Notes: generated by a model not told the origin, from the sequence alone. A stretch of DNA of 19,634 nt from an uncultured Prevotella sp. (GCA_905234355.1 CAJOHP010000049.1:1-19634); one strand, 5' to 3'. Shown: positions 1 through 8,902, counted from the first letter of the stretch. Program-made: numbers and translations.

Positions 1-97
1 ACCCCACCCCGCCCTTCGGGCACCCCTCCCCTTGAAGGGAGGGGAGTGGCTACGCGATGGCATTCGATGGTGTAAACGACTTTTTCAAGTGGACTCA
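1..97 (+). repeat. Dispersed repeat arm, copy L
   Basis: These 97 bases are the reverse complement of 19416-19512 with a single mismatch (C at 61 against the equivalent of T). The arm has a C-rich tract (1-20), a hairpin with an 8-bp stem (CCCCTCCC at 23-30, GGGAGGGG at 37-44, loop CTTGAA), a unique interior (46-78) and the terminal motif ACTTTTTCAAGTG (79-91). The same C-rich tract, hairpin and terminal motif recur with a different interior at 19544-19634. No protein is encoded. It could be half of a MITE-like element or a multicopy intergenic element; the hairpin might also help end transcription of the minus-strand operon whose last gene stops at 154, although no U-tract follows it. Confidence 0.9.
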
Positions 98-99
98 GA

Positions 100-144
100 C
101 CTATAGGTTCCATAAGACTAATGAGTCTCATAAGACCTACAAGC
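100..144 (+). repeat. Intergenic 9-base tandem repeat (CCYATRAGN type)
   Basis: Five imperfect 9-base units stand head to tail directly beside the 97-base repeat arm: CCTATAGGT, TCCATAAGA, CTAATGAGT, CTCATAAGA and CCTACAAGC. The same unit family makes up nine in-frame units inside the M16 protease gene at 18616-18696. Here the array lies between the repeat arm and the stop codon of the minus-strand gene ending at 154, so it is non-coding. Confidence 0.85.
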
Positions 145-153
145 CCCCTTCCC

Positions 154-1563
154 TTATCGTCCTTGCAGGCTTGCTGCCAATTGGCGCAAGGCGGCAAGGA
201 CATTCTCATATTCGGGTACTTGGCTCACCCGCTGCTCAAAGGCGTGCCACTCCGTGCGCAGCCACTCGCGGTCCTGGGCGGCCAGGATGATGCCGCGCTG
301 CGTGGGACGCTCGTCACCCAGTTCGCGGCGCATGGCCTCGACCGCCTCGCCGACCAGCGGCAACATGCTCAGCGGATAGCCTTTCTTTATCCATTCGCCA
401 GTGTAGCGCAGCAGCGAGACGGCACTATGCTCACCGTTGTAGTTCAGCTGCTCCATGGCCATGCAGTGCATCCAGCGTGTCATGGCCAGCGTCTTCTCGT
501 GGTTGTGCGGATAGCGCAGCGTGTCGCTCTGCTCACCGGCGATGGTGGCCATCATCGCCGTGCGGCGGCACAGCTCAGCCGAGAGCGGCGGGGCTATGCT
601 GTCATAACAAGTGTAGTCGGCAATCTTATAACTTACATCGTCGGCTTTTTGGCTGATAGTATTGCTGAAGTCGGGCGACAGTCCTGCACGGAACAACAGG
701 TCGTGCAGGCTGAAGATGACAAGAGCCTGCAAGCGTCGCAGCGACGTCGTGTGCAGCGTCTGGCTGAGTGGCCATGGTGCCATGGCCTCACGGGCAAAGG
801 CAGCAGGCGGCAGTGGCAGCACGGGCAACAGCAGTCGCGGGGCGAGCTGTGCCATGGTGGCAAGGCTGGCCGGCGAGGGCTTCTGCCGATTCAGTCCGTA
901 GCCGTCTTCGTCTAAATAGATGTTATACATCAAATACTGCATCTCGTTAAGGTGTCTGTCGGCTAATGTCCGGGCTGTCTGCCAGGCCTCGGCGAGGCGG
1001 CCCTGCCCCACCTGTGCGGCTAAGAGTGCCTGCAGCTTCAGGCTGTTGTGCCAGATGTAGACGGTTACATGGCGTTGCATGAGCGTGTCGATGTGCAGGC
1101 ACCATCGTTCGGCTTCGGCGTAGCGTCCTGCCTCGCTGAGGAAGTTGGCCATGATGCTTACGAGCCTTACGTGCTGGGCGGTTGTGTCGCCATGCTCCTT
1201 GCAGTCGTCGGCAACCAGCTGCCGAATCTGCCGGTAGGCTTCATCGGTGTCTGTGCCCCCCTGTTGCCACGACATGTAGAGACAGCAAAGCGTGATTTCG
1301 CGCATGGCATCATCATCACCCTGCTGCTTCGCGCGCCCGACGTTCTGGCGCATCGTGTCGTAGAAACGCTGGTAGCAGGCAGCGTAGCCCTCGGCCTGTT
1401 CATAGTCGAGGAGCCATTGACGGATGCTGTCGCTGAACAGGTAGACCGAAGTGGGGGCGAAACGTAAGAGCGTGTCGGCAATGGCGGCCCAGCGGTCTTG
1501 GGCGCGGGTGGTGGCGGAGACGGCGATCAGGGCCAGGAGGAGAAGGAGGGGACGGTAGTGCAT
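154..1563 (-). CDS. Exported helical (TPR-like) protein of unknown function
   Basis: A 469-residue protein that I cannot assign to a named family. It starts with a clear signal peptide (Met-His-Tyr-Arg, then a Leu-rich core to about residue 16, probable cleavage after Thr-Arg-Ala near residue 21). The rest is predicted largely helical, with alanine-, leucine- and tyrosine-rich segments around residues 130-215 (for example EAGRYAEAERW) that resemble tetratricopeptide repeats. No catalytic motif is visible. It is the last gene of a minus-strand operon, 70 bases downstream of the TPR-CHAT protease, with a hairpin in the gap. Both proteins have signal peptides, so they should meet in the periplasm or at the cell surface. 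A role as substrate, adaptor or sensor of the CHAT protease is an inference from position only. Confidence 0.8.
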   Translation of the reverse strand: MHYRPLLLLLALIAVSATTRAQDRWAAIADTLLRFAPTSVYLFSDSIRQWLLDYEQAEGYAACYQRFYDTMRQNVGRAKQQGDDDAMREITLCCLYMSWQQGGTDTDEAYRQIRQLVADDCKEHGDTTAQHVRLVSIMANFLSEAGRYAEAERWCLHIDTLMQRHVTVYIWHNSLKLQALLAAQVGQGRLAEAWQTARTLADRHLNEMQYLMYNIYLDEDGYGLNRQKPSPASLATMAQLAPRLLLPVLPLPPAAFAREAMAPWPLSQTLHTTSLRRLQALVIFSLHDLLFRAGLSPDFSNTISQKADDVSYKIADYTCYDSIAPPLSAELCRRTAMMATIAGEQSDTLRYPHNHEKTLAMTRWMHCMAMEQLNYNGEHSAVSLLRYTGEWIKKGYPLSMLPLVGEAVEAMRRELGDERPTQRGIILAAQDREWLRTEWHAFEQRVSQVPEYENVLAALRQLAASLQGR

Positions 1564-1585
1564 GGAGGAATGGGGGTTTTTATTT

Positions 1586-1606
1586 CGTCGCGGGGAAACC
1601 GCGACG
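1586..1606. repeat. Intercistronic hairpin between TPR-CHAT gene and its downstream gene
   Basis: CGTCGCGG (1586-1593) pairs perfectly with CCGCGACG (1599-1606) across a 5-base loop. On the minus strand the hairpin follows the CHAT stop codon by 27 bases and is followed by an A-rich stretch, not a U-tract, so it is not a standard terminator. It could be an RNA processing or stability element that separates expression of the two genes, or a small dispersed palindrome. Confidence 0.6.
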
Positions 1607-1633
1607 CACTCGAATCAATGAGGTGGTTGTGGC

Positions 1634-4600
1634 TCAGATAGCATCAATCATCACGAAGGCGGCCCAGCACTCGTAGCGGTCGAAGCGTCCGCCCTCGGCA
1701 CGTCGCAGTGCCTGCTGAGCGTCGAGGAAGGCCTGGCGCTTGGTCTTGCCAGAGAGCAGCCCGCGGTAGAACTCGGTCATGAGCAGCTGTGTGGCGTCAT
1801 CGTCGACCTTCCACAGGCTGACGAGCAGGGTCTGTGCGCCAGCTTTCTTGAAGCCGCGTTGCAGTCCGAAGACGCCCTCGCCGGAGATGTCGCCCAGGCC
1901 AGTCTCGCAGGCCGAGAGCACGACGAGATCGAGACCGCGCAGGTCGAGGCGCGAGATCTCGCGGGCGGTGAGTATGCCGTCGTCGCTGTCGAGGTCGCTG
2001 ACGCGGCCGAAGAGATAGTCGGCAGCACCGGTCATCAGCAGGCCGGAGCGTGAGAGCGAGCGGTCTTCCTGCGTCTGTGCCTGCCGGCTGCTGCCGAGCA
2101 TGTCCTGCATGTCATCGTCGTCTTCGGTGACAGTCTGTGGTTGTTCGGGCTGATAGAAGCCGTGTGTAGAGACGTGTATGAGGGCCTTGTGCTGTCCTGA
2201 GAGGGCCTTGAACGACTCTTCGGTGCCCTCTGTTCCTGTGGCCTTGGTGGCGCTGACGCGGTGTGTGCGCATCAGGCTGTCGATGTCTTCCACCTCGCGC
2301 AGTGTGCCTTCGAGCACGGGCATTCGTTTTGCTGCGCCGCGCAGGTCGCGCAGTTCCGTGAGGTCGGGCACGTCGCGGAAGGCTGTCTGGCTCTTGCCGC
2401 TGCCCGCCTGGGCGGTCATGGCGGTGCGCTCCTTGGCCGTGAGCTCATACTTCAGACCGCCGTAGAGTGCTGCCTGGAGGCGCTGAGTGCCTGTCGACGT
2501 GGCGGGGTGCAGCAGTTCGCGCGTAGAGGTGAGGCGGTAGGTGTTGTACTGCTCCATGCCCGGCAGATACTCGATGGCTATCTGGTGCAGCTTGCCTATG
2601 GGGGCGAAGAACACGTTCTGTGCGCCCTTCAGCTCGCTTTCCAGCGGACGCCAGAGCATGTCGTAGAGGCGTGAGGAGCCATAGTAGTCGGCCACCTCAA
2701 GTGCTTTCAGGTCACTGAGCGTGCAGAGCGTGGTGAGCCGCGGCCGCTCGTAGCCTCGTCGCAGCGTCAGGGCGGCATAGACCAGGCTGTCGTTCTTCAT
2801 GGGGAATACGACAAACTCTACGGCCACGTCGTTCTTGCCCAGTCGCTTCTGCACGTCCTGCCAACGGGTGCGCAAGCGGCTGGCAATGCCGTTGCCCTCA
2901 CTCTGCTGCATGGCCTGCATCAGGTCGTAGGTCTGGGTGCGTATGTATGCCTGCAGCGAGTCGGTGTCGACGGTGCGGTTGTGCTTTGCCTTCTGCAGCT
3001 CGCCCATGAGCAGCAGCTGGCTCTGCTTGAGCTGCTGGTAGCGTGCTGCCTGCATGGTGTCGGCGCTTTCGGTGATGGCGCGCTCTATCTCAAGCTCGGT
3101 GTTGAGCAGCAGTCCCTTGGTGAGCAGGGCGTTGTCGTAGAGCGTGGTCCACAGCTTTGGCGTGCCCGTCTCCATGGCGCCTCGGGTGACGAGCTGTTCG
3201 AAGAAGTTCTTCTCGCGGTTCCAGAGCAACTCGCGCTGCTGCGGGTTGAGCACGACGAGCTGCCGGAGCACATAGTCGGCGCGGTAGTCCCACCACTCGG
3301 CCAGTGCCTCGGCCGCCTCAGCGTGGCGCCCCAGCCTGTTAAGGCCCTTGGTCAGCCAGCCGGCCACCTGGAAGTACATGCGTTTGCGCCCGCCATCCAT
3401 CTCCTCGCGCAGCCGGCGTGCGGCGAGTATGGTCTGCACGCTCTCCTCATGGCGGTCCAGGCGCGAGAGTATCATGCTCTTGTAGATGTCGGCTATATAG
3501 TTCGTGGCGTCGTAGAGTGGCGCGCCCTCACGTGAGGTCAGCCATACGCGGTATTGGCGCTCGTGCAGCACCTGCCGGGCCAGTTCAAAGGCTTCCAGGC
3601 TTTTCTCGTAGTTGCCTATCTCGTCAAATGTCTGGCCCAAATGCATGTAGCACCAGTAGAGCCGGCCTAAGGCGAAGTGGTGCTCGGAAATGTTTTTATC
3701 GTTGCTGGGCCGCCACTCGTTGCCGGGTCGCCACAGGATGCTGTCGCGCATCCACGCTGTGCATTGCTCTTCCATGGACTTCAGCTCATCGGTGTGGCCT
3801 ATACGCTTATAAAAACCTGCCATATAGTAGGTGTACTTCAATGCTTCATCAGTCTGATTCAGATAGTAGTACATGTTGCCAATCGTGTCGGCCGACAGTC
3901 GTTCTGGCTTACAGGCGTATGCCTTACGTTGATAGTTTGCTATGCACAGCTTGGCGTAGTCTATGGCCAGCAGCGTGGCTGTGCTGTCGGCTTTACTGTC
4001 CTGTGCAATGGTGTTGACGAAGCTTTTCATCACTTCTATACGCCACTCATGTTCGGTGATGGTGTCGTTGTCGAGGCGCTCGCGTGTCCATCGTGCCAGT
4101 CGCCGGGTGTCGTTGCACTCCTTGGCCACTATCTCTATCAGGATGGCGATGTTCAGATACTGCTGGTCCTGCTTGCCTTTGGCACGTTCAACGATGGCCG
4201 CCGACTCCTCGAAGGTCATCATCGCCTCTTGATGGTAGCCTATGCCAGCATAGATTTTGCCCAGCTTCGTGAGCAGGTCGGCGTATGCCGGGTCGTCACC
4301 GCCTAAGAGTGTCAGGACGACGGGCTTAGCTTTCGACAGAGCCTGTGCTGCGTGGGTGTACTGTTTGTTGTCGATTAACTGTTGGTAGATGTGCAGCAGG
4401 AGTCTGGCGTGCTCGGGTGTGCCTTCGCTCATGGAGTCGCGTGCCAGGGCGATGGCCAGGCCGTAGTTGCCTCCGTAGCGCAGCTGATAGTCTATCTCAA
4501 CGGTCTTTCGGCGGTCTACGGGTGCCAGGCGGTAGTAGGTGTCGAGCCTGGCCGCCTCGGCGGTGTCGCCGAGCTGCAGGTGGCAGGCGGCCTGCCACTG

Positions 4601-6805
4601 CGGGACATACTGTCGGCGGGAGTCAAGATAGGTGAACTTGTCGGCCTTGTCATAGTTCTTAGCTAGATAGTCGAACCACTCCAATGCCTTCTTGTAGTCA
4701 CCCCGGCGATACATCTCGACAGCGTCGCCGAAGCGCTTGTCGCCCATCTCGTGGCGCTTGACAAACAAGTCGTCGAGATAGTTGTTGGCCTCACGCAGTT
4801 GTGCCTCAGCCACCAGCACTTCTGCGGCCGAGTCGCCCAGGACGGGTCGTGTCATGGCGAGTTCCTGCTCCAGGTGCTGGATGACGAGATGTCGTTTCTC
4901 GTCATTTGAAAGGTCGAGGAACCGGCTCCACTCGTAGTAGAGGTGTGAGAGGAATTGCAGCGACAGCTTCTCTGCCTCGTGCTGCTTCGTGCGGTGGTAG
5001 ATGTCGATGGCCTGACGCTGCAGTTCGATGGCCTGTGCGAAACGCTTGTCCAGGCTGTCCGCCGTGGCGTAGAGTCTGTAGAGCAGAGCCAGGTCGCTCA
5101 GCGTGAGGGCATAGCACGGATGGCGCTTGCCTATAGCACGCGCTTTCTCGGCAAGGACCTGTTCGCCAAAGGCAATGGCGTCTTTGTAGTAGGGCTTAGA
5201 GGATTTGTTGTCGACAATGACAACAGCGAGCGAGTCGTCCATGGCGGCGAGGCGGGCATGGCGCCTGGGGTACTGGTGTGCGATGACGAGCGGCTGTGCA
5301 GCAAGGGCATCGAACTGTTTGTGCCTGCTGCCTGCCAGCCCTTCCGAAGATTCAAGTATAGCACGTGCCCTGCCGGCCATCTGGCTGTTGTCGCTGAACA
5401 CATACTTCAGTGCTTCATTGGCAAAATAGGTTACATCATCTGTCTTATCGCTTCTATATTTTTCATGATAGTACTGGGGATACTTGAACAGCGTGTCGCA
5501 AATCTGCGTGCCGAAGGCGTCTGCCAGCACATTGCACAGCTGGCGCTGCATAAGGGCAGTCCTCACGTAGTGGTGCTCTTTCTCAACCATATAGGTCCTG
5601 CTCCTTCTGTTCACTTCATTGAGCAAAGTGGCCTTGCGGTCGGGGGACAATGCCTTGCAGGAATCGTTCATCTGTGCCCATGCTGCCTGGTAGGCTCCTT
5701 TCTGTCGTTGCTCCTCGAGGTAGGCCTGTTCTCTTCGGGCCATGATCACCTCGGGGAACTCGCTGCCCAGCACAGGGGTAATGACGTCGAGTTCCTGCTG
5801 CTTCCACTTCAAGGGGATGAGGTAGTCGCTGTACTCCACATATTTCACCTTCCTGAAGTAAACGTACTGCTCGTGGTATATGTGCGAGAGGAACTGCGCT
5901 GCCAGCCTGACGGCCTCGCTGCACTGGCTCTTGCGGTAGATGCTGAGCGCTTCGGTCTGCAGGCGTATGGCTTCCGGATAGTTCTCCTTTCGGTAGCGAC
6001 TGAAATAGAAGAAGGCCATGTCGCTCAAGGTGAGTGCACAGCCCGGGTGGTCGGGGCCTAACAGTCGTTGCTTCTCCGCGAGCAGGTCGCTTGCTTCACG
6101 AAGCACGGTGTTGCGCAGACTGTCGCTGAGTCCATGAGTCCACCGGCTGATATAGCGGCTCATGAGCGAATCCTTTTTGGCCAGATGGGCACAGCTGGCG
6201 GGATAGTCGTGCAGGGCATCGATGGCCGTCGTGTTGGTGATGTCGAAGGGCTTATACTTGCGCGAGAAGTACTCTTTGCTGTTTTCAAGTTCGGCCAATA
6301 AGGCACGAGACCTTAGGCTGCCTTCATTGATTCTGAGACGTCTCACGCACATGTATAGGTAGTAGGCGCCACTCTCTTTTCTTGCATTGGCAAGCGGAAA
6401 AGCCCGCAGTTCGTCCTGGCCTAAATTACTGATAGCATACTTTCGTGCCAAATAGTCGGCCACGGCATCGTCGGCCATATAGCGCGCCATGATGTCGCGG
6501 CCAAACAGTTGCAACAGGCGCCGGTAGGCTCGTCCTTCCTCTATGGCTGCGCGGACATAGTGGTGTTCGCTCTCAGATTCATTATAATGTGCATTGTATT
6601 CAATCATCCACTGGTCGCTATAGGGCAGCTGACGGTAGATGCTGTCCACGCGGGCCGTCAGCAGACTGTCGGCCTCGCTCATCTTTGGCAGCGGCTGTTT
6701 CTCTTCGTCCCAAAGCGACTCGCTCACCTTGTGCTGCGCCTGTGCTCCTGCGCCCCAAAGGGCGATAAGCACCAGCAGTGCTGATATCTTACAATGCCTG
6801 ATCAT
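1634..6805 (-). CDS. Exported TPR-CHAT protease-like protein with internal tandem duplication
   Basis: A 1723-residue protein. Residues 1-23 form a signal peptide (core ISALLVLIALWGAG, cleavage after AQA), so it is exported, unlike the cytoplasmic TPR-CHAT proteins of type III-E CRISPR and gasdermin loci. Residues 80-395 and 410-690 are a diverged tandem duplication: EHHYVR occurs at 80 and 410, LLAEKQRLLG/VLAEKARAIG at 241/550, CALTLSD/YALTLSD at 256/565 and QFLSH at 304/617. Further TPR-like helices run to about 1200, followed by a linker with KGLLLNTELE (1230) typical of CHAT proteins. The CHAT domain (caspase HetF Associated with TPRs) occupies about 1300-1723. Its catalytic pair looks intact: His1548 in STHGF and Cys1633 in SACETGLG. 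I chose the ATG at 6805 because it forms ATGA with the stop of the preceding aminotransferase gene and begins the signal peptide; the frame stays open further upstream. Substrate unknown. Confidence 0.93.
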   Translation of the reverse strand: MIRHCKISALLVLIALWGAGAQAQHKVSESLWDEEKQPLPKMSEADSLLTARVDSIYRQLPYSDQWMIEYNAHYNESESEHHYVRAAIEEGRAYRRLLQLFGRDIMARYMADDAVADYLARKYAISNLGQDELRAFPLANARKESGAYYLYMCVRRLRINEGSLRSRALLAELENSKEYFSRKYKPFDITNTTAIDALHDYPASCAHLAKKDSLMSRYISRWTHGLSDSLRNTVLREASDLLAEKQRLLGPDHPGCALTLSDMAFFYFSRYRKENYPEAIRLQTEALSIYRKSQCSEAVRLAAQFLSHIYHEQYVYFRKVKYVEYSDYLIPLKWKQQELDVITPVLGSEFPEVIMARREQAYLEEQRQKGAYQAAWAQMNDSCKALSPDRKATLLNEVNRRSRTYMVEKEHHYVRTALMQRQLCNVLADAFGTQICDTLFKYPQYYHEKYRSDKTDDVTYFANEALKYVFSDNSQMAGRARAILESSEGLAGSRHKQFDALAAQPLVIAHQYPRRHARLAAMDDSLAVVIVDNKSSKPYYKDAIAFGEQVLAEKARAIGKRHPCYALTLSDLALLYRLYATADSLDKRFAQAIELQRQAIDIYHRTKQHEAEKLSLQFLSHLYYEWSRFLDLSNDEKRHLVIQHLEQELAMTRPVLGDSAAEVLVAEAQLREANNYLDDLFVKRHEMGDKRFGDAVEMYRRGDYKKALEWFDYLAKNYDKADKFTYLDSRRQYVPQWQAACHLQLGDTAEAARLDTYYRLAPVDRRKTVEIDYQLRYGGNYGLAIALARDSMSEGTPEHARLLLHIYQQLIDNKQYTHAAQALSKAKPVVLTLLGGDDPAYADLLTKLGKIYAGIGYHQEAMMTFEESAAIVERAKGKQDQQYLNIAILIEIVAKECNDTRRLARWTRERLDNDTITEHEWRIEVMKSFVNTIAQDSKADSTATLLAIDYAKLCIANYQRKAYACKPERLSADTIGNMYYYLNQTDEALKYTYYMAGFYKRIGHTDELKSMEEQCTAWMRDSILWRPGNEWRPSNDKNISEHHFALGRLYWCYMHLGQTFDEIGNYEKSLEAFELARQVLHERQYRVWLTSREGAPLYDATNYIADIYKSMILSRLDRHEESVQTILAARRLREEMDGGRKRMYFQVAGWLTKGLNRLGRHAEAAEALAEWWDYRADYVLRQLVVLNPQQRELLWNREKNFFEQLVTRGAMETGTPKLWTTLYDNALLTKGLLLNTELEIERAITESADTMQAARYQQLKQSQLLLMGELQKAKHNRTVDTDSLQAYIRTQTYDLMQAMQQSEGNGIASRLRTRWQDVQKRLGKNDVAVEFVVFPMKNDSLVYAALTLRRGYERPRLTTLCTLSDLKALEVADYYGSSRLYDMLWRPLESELKGAQNVFFAPIGKLHQIAIEYLPGMEQYNTYRLTSTRELLHPATSTGTQRLQAALYGGLKYELTAKERTAMTAQAGSGKSQTAFRDVPDLTELRDLRGAAKRMPVLEGTLREVEDIDSLMRTHRVSATKATGTEGTEESFKALSGQHKALIHVSTHGFYQPEQPQTVTEDDDDMQDMLGSSRQAQTQEDRSLSRSGLLMTGAADYLFGRVSDLDSDDGILTAREISRLDLRGLDLVVLSACETGLGDISGEGVFGLQRGFKKAGAQTLLVSLWKVDDDATQLLMTEFYRGLLSGKTKRQAFLDAQQALRRAEGGRFDRYECWAAFVMIDAI

Positions 6806-7939
6806 ATTTCTTGCTTGATAACGTTCTTTATTCGCCGTAGCCCCTCCATCATCTGTGCGCGTGGGCAGGCGATGTTCAGGCGTATGAAGCCGTCGGTGCC
6901 GTACATCGTGCCGCTGTTCACCTGCACTCGGCCATGGTTGAGCAGGCGCTCCGTCAGCTCGTCGGCGCCCATGCCGAGCGGCCGTATGTCGACCCACACC
7001 AGATAGGTGCCCTCCAAGTGTGTGACGCGCAGCTGCGGCAGTTCGCGAGCGAAGAAGCGGCACAGCTCACAGTAGTTGTCGTAGAGATAGCGGCATAGCT
7101 GGTCGAGCCAGTCCTCGCTCTCGCGGTAGGCGGCCTCGAGGGCCACGGGGCCGAAGGGGTTGACGTCGCACACCTCGTTGATGTTGACAGCGTCGTCGCT
7201 CTGGGTCGGCACATACGATGTTGGCCACCTGTAGGCCAGCCGTGTTGAACGACTTCGACGGTGAGTTGAGCACCACGGCGTCGGCATCGACAGTGGCCAT
7301 AGGCACAAACGTGTGTCCAGGCATGACGAGCTCGCAGTGTATCTCGTCGCTCACGATGGCCACACGATGTCGCCTGCAGATGGTGCTCATGCGTTGCAGC
7401 TCTTCGCGTGTCCATACGCGCCCCACGGGGTTGTGCGGACTGCATAGCAGAAAGACCGTGGTCTTCTCGTCCGAGCATTTCTGCTCAAAGTCGGTCCAGT
7501 CCACGCGGTAGGTGTCGTCGGTCTCTCTCAGCCTGCTTTCCAGCACGGTGCACCCGTTATTGCGAATGCTGCTGAAGAAGCAGTTGTAGACGGGCGTCAT
7601 GACCAGCACCTGCTCGCCTGGCATGGTGAGTGCCTTGAGCACGCAGCTGATGGCCGGCACGACCCCCGACGTATATAATAAATGTTCGCGTGCGATGTGC
7701 CAGTCATGTCGTCGCTCAAACCACGACGTGACGGCCTCGTAGTAGCTGTCCTGCACCATCGTGTAGCCGAAGACGCCGTGGTCTACGCGCCGCCGTAGTG
7801 CCTCGACGATGGCCGGGGCAGCGGGGAAGTCCATGTCGGCCACCCACATGGGTATGACGTCTTCCTGCGGCTGCTCGTCCCACTTGTAGCATCCTGTGCC
7901 TCGGCGCACGACGGTCTTGTCGAAATCGTATGGTGTCAT
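6802..7939 (-). pseudogene. patB: Broken PLP-dependent aminotransferase / cystathionine beta-lyase (MalY/PatB family)
   Basis: Two frames together make one fold-type I aminotransferase of the MalY/PatB family, which usually cleaves cystathionine or cysteine C-S bonds or acts as an aminotransferase. Frame one runs from ATG 7939 and carries the family marks: MWVADMDFP (31), SPHNPVGRVW (167), SDEIHCEL (197) and the PLP lysine Lys229 in SPSKSFN. It is correct to CADPE at 7199, then reads out of frame to a stop at 7067. The second frame resumes at 7191 with AVNINEVCDVNPFG and continues to TGA 6802-6804. Only seven bases (7192-7198) separate the two in-frame parts, where family members usually have about seven codons, so roughly 14 bases seem lost. 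The break removes the C-terminal small domain from any normal product. A real mutation or an assembly error are both possible. Its stop overlaps the CHAT start (ATGA). Confidence 0.88.
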
Positions 7940-7952
7940 GGTTTTCCTGTTG

Positions 7953-8795
7953 TTAGCGGGTCTCTATGATGCAGTTGGCGGGTGCCTTCACGTTCTCGTC
8001 GATGGTGACGGAGCCGATGCTGTCGGCCACGATGTGTCCCGACGTGGGGTTCTTGATATGGGTCACGTGCCCTCGGATGCTAGCCTCGACGTTGCTGTAC
8101 TCGAAGAGTCGGTCGCACCCGGCGTCGAAGGTGCAGTCCTCCAGCACGAGGCGGTCGGCATAGCAGAGCAGCTGCTCGCCGGCCAGGTGGCAGCGCACGA
8201 GTCGCACGTTCTTGGAGTGCCATGCCAGATACTCGCCGTCGAGGTGGGAGTCGTAGATGGTCACGTTCTCACACTCCCAGAAGGAGTCCTTGGTCACGAT
8301 GTGGGCGTGGTGCAACTCCACGTTCTTGCAGTACTGGAAGACGTACTTCGAGTCGCTGCGCAGTCCGTCTATGCGTATGTTCTCCGAGAACATGAAGGGA
8401 TAGGTGCCGTCGTGCAGCTCGAGGTTGCGTGCCTCGATGTCGCGGCATCGCCAGAAGGTCTCGTCGGCATCGCTGATGACGACGTTCTCCAGACGGAGGT
8501 CGTGCATCTCTCGGAAGAACTTGGGTGCGTCGATGCGTGTGTTGCGCATCTCCATGTGGTCGCTGTACCAGATGGCCGAGCGCGCACCGGCGTCGAACCG
8601 GCAGTCGCTGATCTTGAAGCGGTGGACGTGCCAGAAGGGGTACTTCCCCCAGAAGTGGCAGCCGTAGGCCTCGATGTCGCTGCACTCCTTGATGGCGCTC
8701 TCGCCATCGCCTATGGTCACTTCGTCCAGGCGCAGGCCGTGCTGCTCAAACAGGGGGCGCTCGCCTTCGAAGTGTTGCTTGCTGATAGTGTTCAT
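7953..8795 (-). CDS. DUF3737 family protein, right-handed beta-helix type
   Basis: A 280-residue cytoplasmic protein without signal peptide. It consists of short repeats of the pattern aromatic/charged, then 'v.l.dc.f' (for example ISDCRFDAG, VRLVRCHLAG, LVLEDCTFDAG), the periodicity of a right-handed parallel beta-helix, and matches what I know as the DUF3737 family. The start Met-Asn-Thr-Ile followed by the conserved HFEGERPLF supports the full length. Function is not known; proteins of this family are, to my recollection, often encoded beside a MalY/PatB aminotransferase, as here (stop at 7953, aminotransferase start at 7939). It is first in the operon behind a consensus promoter. Cysteines are common in the repeats, which would fit a sulfur-linked role with the C-S lyase neighbour, but that is speculation. 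Confidence 0.87.
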   Translation of the reverse strand: MNTISKQHFEGERPLFEQHGLRLDEVTIGDGESAIKECSDIEAYGCHFWGKYPFWHVHRFKISDCRFDAGARSAIWYSDHMEMRNTRIDAPKFFREMHDLRLENVVISDADETFWRCRDIEARNLELHDGTYPFMFSENIRIDGLRSDSKYVFQYCKNVELHHAHIVTKDSFWECENVTIYDSHLDGEYLAWHSKNVRLVRCHLAGEQLLCYADRLVLEDCTFDAGCDRLFEYSNVEASIRGHVTHIKNPTSGHIVADSIGSVTIDENVKAPANCIIETR

Positions 8796-8821
8796 TATTT
8801 ATTGTTTGTTTTCTGAGGTTG

Positions 8822-8853
8822 CAAAGTTACGATTTTTGTGCGACATGCACAAC
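8822..8853 (-). promoter_or_regulatory. Promoter of the DUF3737-aminotransferase-CHAT operon, with inverted repeat
   Basis: Read on the minus strand, the -7 box is TAACTTTG (8829-8822) and the -33 box is GTTG (8853-8850, consensus TTTG), with a 20-base spacer. A perfect inverted repeat TTGTGC-gacat-GCACAA (8836-8852) fills the spacer and overlaps the -33 box, a plausible operator. The ATG of the first gene lies 27 bases downstream of the -7 box. Confidence 0.75.
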
Positions 8854-8902
8854 CTTTCGCTTCACTTTTTTGTGCTTGCGGGCCGTAGTACACATACAGA
8901 GA

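Noticed and set aside
4955..6061. Plus-strand frame of 368 codons inside the CHAT gene, and similar frames at 121-915 and 7896-8816
   Set aside because: Shadows of minus-strand genes in GC-rich DNA, without family resemblance or promoters.
1634..6805. Type III-E CRISPR (Craspase) or gasdermin defence locus based on the TPR-CHAT protein
   Set aside because: The protein has a signal peptide, and there is no CRISPR array, Cas7-11-like gene or gasdermin-like gene in the window.
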